Shown here: in pieces, positions 53,829 to 62,656 of the stretch
Layout: each line of letters starts with the position of its first letter
Position numbering within the stretch: the stretch's first letter is position 1
DNA from: Flavimaribacter sp024343425
GTDB taxonomy: Bacteria; Pseudomonadota; Alphaproteobacteria; Rhizobiales; Rhizobiaceae
Direction of reading: 5' to 3'
Assembly (NCBI GenBank): GCA_965227645.1
Contig: OZ245773.1
Span: 310,001-374,000 of the forward strand
Length of the DNA stretch: 64,000 bases
Program-made: the position numbers and the translations under genes
The notes under the pieces: generated by a model
Databases searched by the model: none
The model's input: only the letters and a program-made list of their open reading frames with translations
Told to the model about the DNA's origin: nothing

Positions 53829-54725
53829 ATGAAAGGCTGGAAGCCTGCGCCGCATGTGCTTTTGCTTTTGCCTGCATTCATCGTGCTGGCGGCCGTCGTC
53901 ATCGTGCCGCTGCTTCTGTCGCTCTATTCCAGTTTCACGCCCTTCCGGCTGACGCGTCCGGATTCGATCTACACTTTCATCGGCTTTCGGAACTACGAGC
54001 GGCTTTTCTCGGACTGGGATTTCTGGGTGGCGTTCGGCCGCACCGTTCTACTCCTGACATTTGCGCTTAATCTTGAGATGGTGCTCGGCCTCGTCCTGGC
54101 GCTGCTGGTCGAAAAGGCGACCCGAGGCCAGCGTATTCTGCGCACCATCATGATGTTTCCCATGATGTTTTCGCCGATCCTGGTGGGTTTCCAGTTCAAG
54201 TTCATGTTCAACGACAATATCGGCGTGGTGAACAACGCGCTTCAGTCGCTGGGCCTGACGGATCAGGCGATACCATGGCTGATCGACGGGCGGCTGGCCT
54301 TTATCTCTATCCTGACGGCAGAAATCTGGTCCTCGACAGCGGTGTTCGCGATATTCATTCTGGCGGGTCTGATGGCTATGCCGCGCGAACCGCTGGAGGC
54401 TGCAAAGGTCGACGGCTGCACGCCGTGGCAAAGCTTCCGCTACGTTACATGGCCTTTCGTCATGCCGTTCGCCTATATCGCCATGACGATCCGGTCGCTC
54501 GACATTGCGCGCGCCTACGACATCGTCAAGATCATGACCGACGGCGGCCCGGCGGGACGCACCGAGATCCTCTGGACGCTGATTGCGCGCACCGCCTATT
54601 CGGATGCGCGGATGGGGCTCGCCAACGCCATGAGCTATATAGCCATCCTGCTGTCGATCCTGTTTACGGTGATCTTCTTCAGGCAACTCGCAAAGGCGCG
54701 CCAGCAGATCGGAGCGGAGTGGTAG
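53829..54725 (+). CDS. ABC sugar transporter permease (MalF type)
   Basis: 298 residues with GAGGAAACG upstream. About six membrane helices begin VLLLLPAFIVLAAVVIVPLL, with the EAA loop reading MPREPLEAAKVDGCTPWQSF, which contacts the ATPase. It ends 1 base before the second permease gene. Confidence 0.92.
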   Translation: MKGWKPAPHVLLLLPAFIVLAAVVIVPLLLSLYSSFTPFRLTRPDSIYTFIGFRNYERLFSDWDFWVAFGRTVLLLTFALNLEMVLGLVLALLVEKATRGQRILRTIMMFPMMFSPILVGFQFKFMFNDNIGVVNNALQSLGLTDQAIPWLIDGRLAFISILTAEIWSSTAVFAIFILAGLMAMPREPLEAAKVDGCTPWQSFRYVTWPFVMPFAYIAMTIRSLDIARAYDIVKIMTDGGPAGRTEILWTLIARTAYSDARMGLANAMSYIAILLSILFTVIFFRQLAKARQQIGAEW

Positions 54726-54726
54726 A

Positions 54727-55593
54727 ATGGACGAAAACGCCGCACACCGCGTCAAACGGACCGTTCTCAAGGCAGGTCATCTGATCGGCCTGTTCCTGGC
54801 GATGGCGCTCATCTGTCTTCCGGGTCTGTGGATCGTGTTGTCGTCATTGCGACCGACCGTCGAGATCATGGCCAAGCCGCCGGTCTGGATCCCGCGAAAT
54901 GTCTCGCTCGACGCCTATGTCGCCATGTTCTCGGGCGTGGGACAGGGCGGCATTCCGGTGCTCGATTATTTCCGCAATTCGCTGATCATTTCCGTGACCT
55001 CGACGGTCATTGCTCTGTGTATCGGTATGGCCGGCGGTTACGCATTCGCCCGCTACCGCTTTCGCGGCAAGACGTCGATCTTCCTCGGTTTCATGCTGAC
55101 GCGGACGGTTCCTGGCATTGCGCTCTCGCTGCCGCTGTTCTTCGTCTACGCCCGCCTCGGCATTATCGATACGCATTTTGGCTTGATCCTGGCCTATGTG
55201 GCGCTCAACGTGCCGTTCACGGTCTGGCTCATCGACGGGTTCTTCCGGCAGGTGCCGCGCGATCTCGCCGAAGCGGCGCAGATCGATGGCTGCACGCGCT
55301 GGCAGGCGTTCTGGCGGGTTGAATTTCCGCTGGCGCGGCCGGGCATCGCGTCGGCCGGGATTTTCGCATTCCTGATCTCGTGGAACGAATTCGCTCTGGC
55401 GTCACAACTGACCCGATCCACAAATTCCAAGACGCTTCCGGTCGGTTTGCTGGACTACACCGCGGAGTTCACCATCGATTGGCGCGGCATGTGCGCGCTC
55501 GCGGTCGTGATGATCATTCCGGCGCTGACGCTTACTTTCATCGTTCAGAAACACCTCGTATCCGGACTGACGTCCGGGGCGGTCAAGGGATAG
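54727..55593 (+). CDS. ABC sugar transporter permease (MalG type)
   Basis: 288 residues. About six membrane helices start at GLFLAMALICLPGLWIVLSS. The EAA loop reads VPRDLAEAAQIDGCTRWQAF. This is the partner of the preceding permease, and the ATPase start follows the stop by 2 bases. Confidence 0.92.
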   Translation: MDENAAHRVKRTVLKAGHLIGLFLAMALICLPGLWIVLSSLRPTVEIMAKPPVWIPRNVSLDAYVAMFSGVGQGGIPVLDYFRNSLIISVTSTVIALCIGMAGGYAFARYRFRGKTSIFLGFMLTRTVPGIALSLPLFFVYARLGIIDTHFGLILAYVALNVPFTVWLIDGFFRQVPRDLAEAAQIDGCTRWQAFWRVEFPLARPGIASAGIFAFLISWNEFALASQLTRSTNSKTLPVGLLDYTAEFTIDWRGMCALAVVMIIPALTLTFIVQKHLVSGLTSGAVKG

Positions 55594-55595
55594 TC

Positions 55596-56693
55596 ATGGC
55601 TACTGTTTCGCTCAACAATCTGGTCAAGAAATACGGAAACCTTGAGGTCGTGCATTCGATCAATCTCGATGTCGCCGACCGGGAATTCATCGCTCTCGTC
55701 GGGCCGTCCGGCTGCGGAAAATCAACGTCTCTGCGTATGATCGCAGGGCTTGAGGACATCACCGGCGGCGAGATCAGGATCGGGGACCGCGTCGTCAACG
55801 ACCTGCCGCCGCGCCAGCGCAATATATCAATGGTGTTCCAGTCCTACGCGCTCTATCCGCACATGTCGGTTGCGGAGAATATGGGGTTCTCGCTCAAGAT
55901 CGCCGGGCGTCCTCAGTCGGAGATCGACGCGGCGGTGGCGGAAGCGGCGCGCACCCTCAGCCTTGAGGAGCTTCTGGAACGACGCCCATCCCAGCTATCC
56001 GGCGGGCAACGTCAGCGCGTCGCCATGGGGCGGGCCATCGTGCGCAAGCCGGATGTCTTCCTGTTCGACGAACCGTTGTCCAATCTCGACGCCAAGCTGC
56101 GCATGCAGATGCGCACCGAAATCAAGAAACTGCATGCGCAGGTCCAGTCGACAGTGATCTATGTGACGCATGACCAGGTCGAGGCGATGACGCTTTCCGA
56201 TCGCATCGTCATTATGCGCGACGGGCATATAGAACAGGTGGGCACGCCGGAGGAGGTGTTCCAGCGGCCGGCGACCCGTTTCGTAGCTGGGTTTATCGGC
56301 TCGCCGACCATGAATTTGCGCGACGCCGAGATCGCCGACGGCAAGATGGTCTTCGCCAATGGCGATGCGCTGCCGATCCCGCCGCAGTTTCGCGACAAGG
56401 TGTCGGCCGGCGGCAAAGTCGTCTTCGGTATCCGGCCGGACGACGTGTTTCCCGCGGGACACGGCATCCACTCCGGCGATGCGACGGATGTGCACACGGT
56501 CGACGTGCCGGTGTCGATTACAGAGCCGCTCGGCAACGAGACGCTTGTCTTTGCTGAATTTGCAGGCGACGACTGGATCGCCCGCATGCTCAATCCAAAA
56601 ACGCTCCATCCGGGAGACCGGGTGGACTTGAGTTTTGACCTCAGTCAGGCGCATTTGTTCTCTGCGGACACGGAGAAAACCTTGAGGAGTTGA
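55596..56693 (+). CDS. ABC sugar transporter ATPase (MalK/UgpC type)
   Basis: 365 residues from the ATG at 55596. Walker A is GPSGCGKST, the signature is LSGGQRQRVAMGRAI, Walker B is VFLFDEP, and the H-loop is VIYVTHDQVEAMTLSDRI. A C-terminal TOBE/MalK regulatory domain (about 240-365) with VVFGIRPDDVFP follows. It energises the importer made by the three preceding genes. Confidence 0.95.
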   Translation: MATVSLNNLVKKYGNLEVVHSINLDVADREFIALVGPSGCGKSTSLRMIAGLEDITGGEIRIGDRVVNDLPPRQRNISMVFQSYALYPHMSVAENMGFSLKIAGRPQSEIDAAVAEAARTLSLEELLERRPSQLSGGQRQRVAMGRAIVRKPDVFLFDEPLSNLDAKLRMQMRTEIKKLHAQVQSTVIYVTHDQVEAMTLSDRIVIMRDGHIEQVGTPEEVFQRPATRFVAGFIGSPTMNLRDAEIADGKMVFANGDALPIPPQFRDKVSAGGKVVFGIRPDDVFPAGHGIHSGDATDVHTVDVPVSITEPLGNETLVFAEFAGDDWIARMLNPKTLHPGDRVDLSFDLSQAHLFSADTEKTLRS

Positions 56694-56697
56694 TCCA

Positions 56698-57822
56698 ATG
56701 GCGAAGATCGAAAAAGTCGAATTGCGGATGGTCAACCTTGTTCCCAAGGTCAAACGCACGGACGCCATCCAGAGTTTCGACAGCCAGGAAACGCCGATCG
56801 TCACGATCACGGATTCGGACGGGGCAACGGGAACCGGCTACAGTTACACGATCGGAACCGGCGGCTCCTCCGTCATGCGGCTTCTCGCGGATCACCTTGT
56901 CCCGCGGTTGATCGGGCGCGACGCCGACAGGATCGAGGCCATCTGGCACGATCTGGAATTCGCCACACACGCAACGACCATCGGCGCGATCACGTCGATT
57001 GCGCTCGCCGCCGTGGATACGGCGCTGTGGGATCTAAGGGCGCGCAAGCAGGGTCTGCCCTTGTGGAAACTCGCTGGCGGAGCAAAGGATCGATGCCCGC
57101 TCTATACGACCGAGGGCGGCTGGCTGCATATCGAGAAACAGGCGCTTGTCGACGACGCTCTGGAAGCGCAGTCGAAGGGTTTCAGAGGTTCGAAAGTCAA
57201 GATCGGCAAGCCGCATGGTTCGGAAGACTATGAACGCCTCGCTGCCGTTCGAGCAGCCGTCGGCGACGGCTATGAGATCATGACCGACTGCAATCAAGGC
57301 TTCATGGTCGACGAGGTCATCCGCCGAGCCGACCGGTTGCGTGATTTGGATCTCGCCTGGCTCGAGGAGCCGATCGCTGCCGACGACATCGTTGGCCATG
57401 TTCGGCTGTCGAACTCCACGTCCACGCCGATCGCCGTTGGCGAATCGCTTTACTCTATCCGTCATTTCCGGGAGTACATGCAGCGGGGCGCCTGCTCGAT
57501 CGTGCAGGTGGATGTCGGCCGCATTGGCGGCGTCACACCCTGGCTGAAGGTTGCCCATGCGGCGGAAGCCTTTGATATCCCCGTGTGCCCGCATTTCCTC
57601 ATGGAACTGCATGTGAGCCTTACCTGCGCCGTTCAGAACGGCAAATATGTCGAATACATCCCTCAGCTCGATACGCTGACGTCCAGCAGCATGAAGATCG
57701 AGGATGGTCAGGCCATTGCGCCGTCGGAGCCGGGACTCGGAATTGACTGGGACTGGGATGCGGTCGTCGGCCAGAGCATTGCTGAATTCACGACCACGAT
57801 TACCGAGGGAGAGCTTTCCTAA
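56698..57822 (+). CDS. Enolase-superfamily sugar-acid dehydratase, mandelate racemase group
   Basis: 374 residues. The barrel residues are visible: KVKIG (general base Lys), TDCNQGF (Asp), WLEEPIAADD (Glu), GESLYSI (Glu), VQVDVGRIGG (Asp) and PVCPHFLMELH (His). It is a second dehydratase in the operon beside the FucD-like gene and has a different active-site spacing. The substrate is unknown; a related aldonate or a lactone isomerisation is possible. Stop and next start overlap (AATGC). Confidence 0.85.
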   Translation: MAKIEKVELRMVNLVPKVKRTDAIQSFDSQETPIVTITDSDGATGTGYSYTIGTGGSSVMRLLADHLVPRLIGRDADRIEAIWHDLEFATHATTIGAITSIALAAVDTALWDLRARKQGLPLWKLAGGAKDRCPLYTTEGGWLHIEKQALVDDALEAQSKGFRGSKVKIGKPHGSEDYERLAAVRAAVGDGYEIMTDCNQGFMVDEVIRRADRLRDLDLAWLEEPIAADDIVGHVRLSNSTSTPIAVGESLYSIRHFREYMQRGACSIVQVDVGRIGGVTPWLKVAHAAEAFDIPVCPHFLMELHVSLTCAVQNGKYVEYIPQLDTLTSSSMKIEDGQAIAPSEPGLGIDWDWDAVVGQSIAEFTTTITEGELS

Positions 57823-58151
57823 TGCAGAGGATGGGAATGGTCATCGGCCTCGATCCGGAAAAGGTCGACGAGTACAAGCGCCTGCATGCGTCCGTCTGGC
57901 CTGATGTTCTGGACATGATCTCGAAGTGCAATATCCGCAACTATTCGATCTTCCTGAAGGAGCCGGAGAACCTGCTCTTCGGTTACTGGGAATATCATGG
58001 CGAGGATTTCGAGGCCGACGCCGCGAAGATGGCGGCTGATCCCAGGACGCTGGAATGGTGGGACGTCTGCATGCCATGTCAGAAACCGTTCGAAACCCGC
58101 AAAGACGGCGAGTGGTGGGCGATGATGGACGAGGTGTTCCATCATGAGTGA
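57822..58151 (+). CDS. L-rhamnose/L-fucose mutarotase family protein
   Basis: 109 residues, the length of RhaM. LHASVWPDVLDMISKCNIRN (His22 region), NYSIFL, WEYHGEDFEAD and EWWAMMDEVFH are family features. It catalyses anomer interconversion of a 6-deoxyhexose; the same fold supplies the L-fucose mutarotase of non-phosphorylative pathways. It overlaps the next gene by 8 bases. Confidence 0.88.
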   Translation: MQRMGMVIGLDPEKVDEYKRLHASVWPDVLDMISKCNIRNYSIFLKEPENLLFGYWEYHGEDFEADAAKMAADPRTLEWWDVCMPCQKPFETRKDGEWWAMMDEVFHHE

Positions 58152-59217
58152 TCGCTTCGATCCGGCTGCGCTCAGTCAGTCCTGGCCGACGCCTTCCGAA
58201 CCGCGGCCCATCGTGACTTTCGGAGCCGGGTCGATTGTCGGCGACGCGCATTTCCCTGCCTACCGAAAGGCAGGCTTTCCCGTGGCCGGTCTCTACGATC
58301 CGGATCAGGAAAAAGCGAAAAAGCTTGCAGGCGAATGGGGGATGACCGCCTTTTCGTCGATCGAGGACGCAGTCGGCGTGCCTGGCGCCATTTTCGATCT
58401 CGCGACGCCTCCGAAAGCCCACGCCAATGTGCTGAGGCAGCTGCCGGACGGAGCGGCGGCGCTGATCCAGAAGCCGATGGGAAGCGACCTGGAAGACGCA
58501 ACGGAAATCCTGAAGATCTGTCGCGACAAAAATCTGAAGGCGGCGGTCAATTTCCAGCTGCGTTTCGCGCCGATGATGCTGGCGCTGAAGGACGCCATCG
58601 ACAAGGGATGGCTCGGCGAAGTGGTGGATTTCGACGCCTGGCTGGCGCTCGCCACCCCCTGGCAGCTCTGGCCGTTTCTAAAGGGCCTGCCCCGGATCGA
58701 AATCGCCATGCATTCGATCCATTATCTGGATCTGATCCGTCAGATCCTCGGTGATCCCGACGGAGTCCACGCGAAATCGATCGGCCACCCGAACCACGAC
58801 GTCGCCCAGACGCGCACCAGCGCGATCCTCGACTATGGCGACAATGTCCGCTGTTCGCTCTCGATCAACCACGACCATGATTTCGGCCGAAAATATCAGG
58901 CTTGCGAATTCCGGATCTGCGGGACGGAAGGGGCGGCCTATCTGCAGCTTGGCGTCAATCTGGACTATCCGCGCGGCGAACCGGACATCCTGGAGATCCG
59001 TCCGAAAGGCGGCAAGGAATGGATCCCGGTTCCGCTGCAGGGATCATGGTTCCCGGACGCCTTTGTCGGCCGCATGGCGAACCTTCAGCGTTTCGCGGCC
59101 GGCGAGGACGACAAACTCGTCAGCTCCGTCGAGGACGCCTGGAACACCATGGCGCTGGTCGAGGCCGCCTATACATCCTCGGCGTCGCCCGCGACGCCTC
59201 TTGAGAAGAGACCGTAA
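58144..59217 (+). CDS. Gfo/Idh/MocA-family dehydrogenase
   Basis: 357 residues. The N-terminal Rossmann part has IVTFGAGSIVGDAHFPAYRK, and AALIQKPMG stands in place of the usual EKP. The C-terminal alpha/beta domain carries the presumed catalytic HSIHYLDLIRQIL. The context, between mutarotase and dehydratases, suggests it oxidises the sugar to its lactone. It overlaps the mutarotase gene, so expression is coupled. Confidence 0.88.
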   Translation: MSDRFDPAALSQSWPTPSEPRPIVTFGAGSIVGDAHFPAYRKAGFPVAGLYDPDQEKAKKLAGEWGMTAFSSIEDAVGVPGAIFDLATPPKAHANVLRQLPDGAAALIQKPMGSDLEDATEILKICRDKNLKAAVNFQLRFAPMMLALKDAIDKGWLGEVVDFDAWLALATPWQLWPFLKGLPRIEIAMHSIHYLDLIRQILGDPDGVHAKSIGHPNHDVAQTRTSAILDYGDNVRCSLSINHDHDFGRKYQACEFRICGTEGAAYLQLGVNLDYPRGEPDILEIRPKGGKEWIPVPLQGSWFPDAFVGRMANLQRFAAGEDDKLVSSVEDAWNTMALVEAAYTSSASPATPLEKRP

Positions 59218-59219
59218 CG

Positions 59220-59672
59220 ATGGAACAGACGATTTATTTCGAAGAGTATGAAATCGGTCATGAGCGCATGACCTATGGCCGCACGATCACTGAGACGGAC
59301 TTTGTCGTGCACGCCGGACATACGGGCGATTTCTTCCCGCATCACATGGACGTCGAGTTCATGAAGACGCAGCCTTTCGGGCAGCGTATCGCTCACGGGA
59401 CGATGGTGTTCGCCATCGGCGTCGGTCTTACGGCCAGCGTCATCAATCCGGTCGCATTCTCCTACGGATACGACCGGCTGCGCTTCGTGAGGCCGGTCTT
59501 CATCGGCGATACGATCCGCAGCCGGGTCACCATCGTCTCTAAGGAAGATGACCCGAAACGGGCCGAGATGGGCCGGGTGGTGGAACGCACCGAGGTGCTC
59601 AACCAGCGCGACGAGGTGGTTCTCGTCGCCGATCACATTCATATCGTGGAACGCAAGAACAAGCCCGCTTGA
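59220..59672 (+). CDS. MaoC-family hydratase/dehydratase
   Basis: 150 residues with a hot-dog fold: TDFVVHAGHTGDFFPHHMD (catalytic Asp/His), FGQRIAHGTMVFAIGVGL and FVRPVFIGDTIRSRVTI. It acts on 2-enoyl-CoA type substrates. Its presence in a sugar-acid operon is unusual, though the CoA-transferase gene 10 kb upstream could supply the thioester. Confidence 0.88.
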   Translation: MEQTIYFEEYEIGHERMTYGRTITETDFVVHAGHTGDFFPHHMDVEFMKTQPFGQRIAHGTMVFAIGVGLTASVINPVAFSYGYDRLRFVRPVFIGDTIRSRVTIVSKEDDPKRAEMGRVVERTEVLNQRDEVVLVADHIHIVERKNKPA

Positions 59673-59689
59673 GGCTTGATGGAGAGAAG

Positions 59690-60424
59690 ATGACGAACTG
59701 GATCAACGGCAAGACGGCGCTGGTCACGGCGGCAGGGCAGGGAATCGGTCGCGCAACCGCGCTGGCCTTCGCGGCGGCCGGCGCGCGGGTGTTCGCAACG
59801 GATATCAACGAGGCGACGCTGGCGGAGCTTGCCGGCGAAGGTGGCGTCGAGACGCGCAAGCTGGATGTGCTGAGCGATGAGAACGTCAAGGCCGTCGTCA
59901 GCGAAATCGGCCATGTCGACGTGCTCTTCAATGGAGCCGGCTTCGTCCATGGCGGATCCATTCTGGAGATGAAGGACGAGGAGTTCGATTTCGCGGTCGA
60001 TCTCAACGTGCGCTCCATGATCCGGACGATCCGGGCCGTGCTTCCCTCGATGCTGGAGCATGGCGGCGGGGCGATCATCAACATGTCGTCGGTCGCAAGC
60101 TCCATCAAGGGCGTGCCGAACCGCTTTGCCTACGGCACCACCAAGGCGGCCGTCGTCGGGCTGACGAAGGCTGTTGCTGCTGACTATGTGACGCAGAACA
60201 TCCGCTGTAACGCGATCTGCCCGGGCACTGTCGAAAGCCCGTCGCTGCAGGATCGGATGCGGGCGCAGGGCGACTATGAAAAGGCCCGCGCGGCGTTTAT
60301 CGCGCGCCAGCCGATGGGCCGCCTCGGCGAAGCGGAAGAGATCGCCGATCTCGCCGTCTACCTCGCCAACGCCACCTACACGAGCGGCCAGGCCTGCGCT
60401 ATCGACGGCGGGTGGACGATCTGA
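59690..60424 (+). CDS. Short-chain dehydrogenase (candidate 2-keto-3-deoxy-L-fuconate dehydrogenase)
   Basis: 244 residues from ATG at 59690 with GGAGAGAAG upstream. TGxxxGIG-type TAAGQGIGRATAL, NGAGFVHGG, the catalytic Ser in NMSSVASSIKG and YGTTKAAVVG (Tyr-x3-Lys) are present. The short form without extra loops resembles KDF dehydrogenases of the UcpA/BDH2 group. It lies before the FucD-like gene, as expected for the route. Confidence 0.88.
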   Translation: MTNWINGKTALVTAAGQGIGRATALAFAAAGARVFATDINEATLAELAGEGGVETRKLDVLSDENVKAVVSEIGHVDVLFNGAGFVHGGSILEMKDEEFDFAVDLNVRSMIRTIRAVLPSMLEHGGGAIINMSSVASSIKGVPNRFAYGTTKAAVVGLTKAVAADYVTQNIRCNAICPGTVESPSLQDRMRAQGDYEKARAAFIARQPMGRLGEAEEIADLAVYLANATYTSGQACAIDGGWTI

Positions 60425-60443
60425 AGCTGAGGATGACTGCAAA

Positions 60444-61739
60444 GTGACTCACATCACCGGACTCAAGACGTTCGATCTCCGGTTTCCGACGTCGCAGCAT
60501 CTGGACGGATCGGACGCCATGAATCCCGATCCGGACTATTCCGCGGCCTATGTCATCCTGGAAACGGACGACGGTGACCTCGCCGGCCACGGTCTGACGT
60601 TCACGATCGGGCGCGGCAACGAGATCTGCTGTGCGGCTATCGAGGCGATGCGCCACCTGGTCGTGGGGCTCGATCTTGCCTGGATACGGGAAAATCCCGG
60701 CCGGTTCTGGCGGCATGTCACCTCGGACAGCCAGTTGCGCTGGATCGGACCGGACAAGGGCGCCATCCACCTTGCCACCGGCGCGGTGGTCAACGCTGTG
60801 TGGGACCTGCTCGCCAAACAGGCCGGCAAACCCGTCTGGCGGCTGGTTGCGGAAATGAGCCCGGAGGAGATCGTCGATATTGTCGACTTCCGGTATCTGA
60901 CCGACGCGATCACACGGGACGAGGCCCTCGAAATCCTGCGCAAGGCGGAACCGGGCAAGAAGGAGCGCATCGCCGACCTCGAGGCGCACGGCTATCCCTG
61001 CTATACGACGTCGGCTGGCTGGCTGGGCTACCCGGACGACAAGTTGCGCCGGCTTTGCCGCGAGGCTGTCGCCGCGGGCTACACCCATGTCAAGCTGAAG
61101 GTTGGACGGGATCTGGAAGACGACATCCGCCGTCTGACGATTGCGCGCGAGGAACTCGGGCCGGACCGTTTCCTGATGATCGACGCCAACCAGGTGTGGG
61201 ATGTCGACCAGGCGGTGGACTGGGTCGGCAAGCTCGCCTTCGCCAAACCCTATTTCATCGAGGAGCCGACGAGCCCGGACGACATCGCCGGTCACCGGCG
61301 CATCCGCGAGGCGGTGGCGCCGGTCAAGGTCGCGACCGGAGAAATGTGCCAGAACCGCATCATCTTCAAGCAGTTGATCGCTGGCGGCGCAATCGACATC
61401 GTGCAGATCGACGCCTGCAGGATCGGCGGGCTCAACGAAGTGCTCGGTGTGCTGCTGATGGCTGCGAAATTTGGGCTTCCAGTGTGGCCGCACGCCGGCG
61501 GCGTCGGACTGTGCGAATATGTCCAGCACCTGTCGATGATCGACTATGTCGCGGTTTCCGGCGAGAAAGAGGGCAGGGTGATCGAGTTCGTCGATCATCT
61601 GCACGAGCATTTCATCGACCCGTGCGTCATTCGTGACGCGGCCTACATGCCGCCCGCCCTTCCCGGCTTCTCGATCGAAATGAAGCCTGAGTCCATTGAC
61701 AGCCACGTCTTTCACGGCGACACAACTGCCGCAGCCTGA
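60444..61739 (+). CDS. L-fuconate dehydratase-like enolase-superfamily enzyme
   Basis: 431 residues from a GTG at 60444. WRLVAEMSPEEIVDIVDFRY and YLTDAITRDEALEIL match FucD closely, and CYTTSAGWLGY, KLKVG (Lys), MIDANQVWD (Asp, Asn), FIEEPTSPDD (Glu), GEMCQN (Glu), QIDACRIGG (Asp) and WPHAGGVGL (His) are the active-site elements. It dehydrates L-fuconate (or L-galactonate/6-deoxy analogue) to the 2-keto-3-deoxy acid. The length is near the usual 440. Confidence 0.92.
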   Translation: MTHITGLKTFDLRFPTSQHLDGSDAMNPDPDYSAAYVILETDDGDLAGHGLTFTIGRGNEICCAAIEAMRHLVVGLDLAWIRENPGRFWRHVTSDSQLRWIGPDKGAIHLATGAVVNAVWDLLAKQAGKPVWRLVAEMSPEEIVDIVDFRYLTDAITRDEALEILRKAEPGKKERIADLEAHGYPCYTTSAGWLGYPDDKLRRLCREAVAAGYTHVKLKVGRDLEDDIRRLTIAREELGPDRFLMIDANQVWDVDQAVDWVGKLAFAKPYFIEEPTSPDDIAGHRRIREAVAPVKVATGEMCQNRIIFKQLIAGGAIDIVQIDACRIGGLNEVLGVLLMAAKFGLPVWPHAGGVGLCEYVQHLSMIDYVAVSGEKEGRVIEFVDHLHEHFIDPCVIRDAAYMPPALPGFSIEMKPESIDSHVFHGDTTAAA

Positions 61740-61758
61740 CAACAACAAGGATAGACTG

Positions 61759-62598
61759 ATGAAACTGCTACGCGTCGGCGATGCCGGCAAGGAAAAGCCC
61801 GCCATTCTGGATTCCGAGGGCAAGGCCCGCGACCTCTCTTCGATCGTCGACGACATCGCCGGCGAGGCGCTTCTGCCGGAGACGCTGGAGAAAATCGCCG
61901 CGGTTGACATCGACACGCTGCCGGTTCTGGCGGATGGCCGCATCGGGCCGTGCGTCGGCCATGTCGGCAAATTCATCTGCATCGGTCTGAACTATTCCGA
62001 CCATGCAGCCGAAACCGGCGCGACGGTGCCGCCGGAGCCTATCATCTTCATGAAGGCGACAAGCGCGATCTGCGGTCCGAATGACGATGTGCTCATCCCG
62101 CGCAATTCAGTCAAGACGGACTGGGAAGTCGAGCTCGGCGTCGTCATCGGCAAGGGCGGCGTCTATATCGACGAGGCGGACGCATTCGACCATGTCGCCG
62201 GCTATTGCGTGATCAACGACGTCTCGGAACGGGAATTCCAGATCGAGCGTCACGGCACCTGGGACAAGGGCAAGGGCTGCGACACGTTCGGTCCGATCGG
62301 TCCGTGGATGGTCACGCGCGACGAGGTGGCCGATCCGCAGAAGATGAAGCTGTGGCTGGACGTCGACGGACATCGCTATCAGGACGGCACGACCGAAACG
62401 ATGGTCTACGGCGTTCAGTTTCTCGTCAGCTATATCAGCCGTTTCATGAGCCTTCAGCCGGGCGACATCATTTCGACCGGAACGCCGCCCGGCGTCGGAA
62501 TGGGACAGAATCCCCCGACCTTCCTGAAAGGCGGAGAGGTCATGTCTCTCGGCGTCGAAGGCCTGGGCGCGCAGCAGCAGAAAGTCGTTACGGCCTGA
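61759..62598 (+). CDS. Fumarylacetoacetate hydrolase-family enzyme (candidate 2,4-diketo-3-deoxy-L-fuconate hydrolase)
   Basis: 279 residues from the ATG at 61759. FAH family metal and active-site motifs are seen: CIGLNYSDHAAETGATVP, IIFMKATSAICGPND, DWEVELGVVIGKGG, GYCVINDVSERE, GDIISTGTPPGVGMGQ. It follows the SDR and FucD genes, so it probably cleaves the diketo acid to pyruvate and L-lactate. It is last in the operon before a terminator. Confidence 0.9.
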   Translation: MKLLRVGDAGKEKPAILDSEGKARDLSSIVDDIAGEALLPETLEKIAAVDIDTLPVLADGRIGPCVGHVGKFICIGLNYSDHAAETGATVPPEPIIFMKATSAICGPNDDVLIPRNSVKTDWEVELGVVIGKGGVYIDEADAFDHVAGYCVINDVSEREFQIERHGTWDKGKGCDTFGPIGPWMVTRDEVADPQKMKLWLDVDGHRYQDGTTETMVYGVQFLVSYISRFMSLQPGDIISTGTPPGVGMGQNPPTFLKGGEVMSLGVEGLGAQQQKVVTA

Positions 62599-62615
62599 GT
62601 CGATGAATTCCTGAA

Positions 62616-62646
62616 CGGATACGGCCCCGCATTGGGGCCGTATCTA
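62616..62646. terminator. Bidirectional terminator between the catabolic operon and aldehyde dehydrogenase gene
   Basis: GATACGGCCCC (62618-62628) pairs perfectly with GGGGCCGTATC (62634-62644), 5-base loop, followed by TATTTGTT. On the minus strand a similar A/T flank is present. Confidence 0.9.
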
Positions 62647-62656
62647 TTTGTTATTG

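Noticed and set aside
60399..61982. Long minus-strand frame of 527 codons
   Set aside because: It is antisense to the FucD-like gene, whose active-site motifs are intact.
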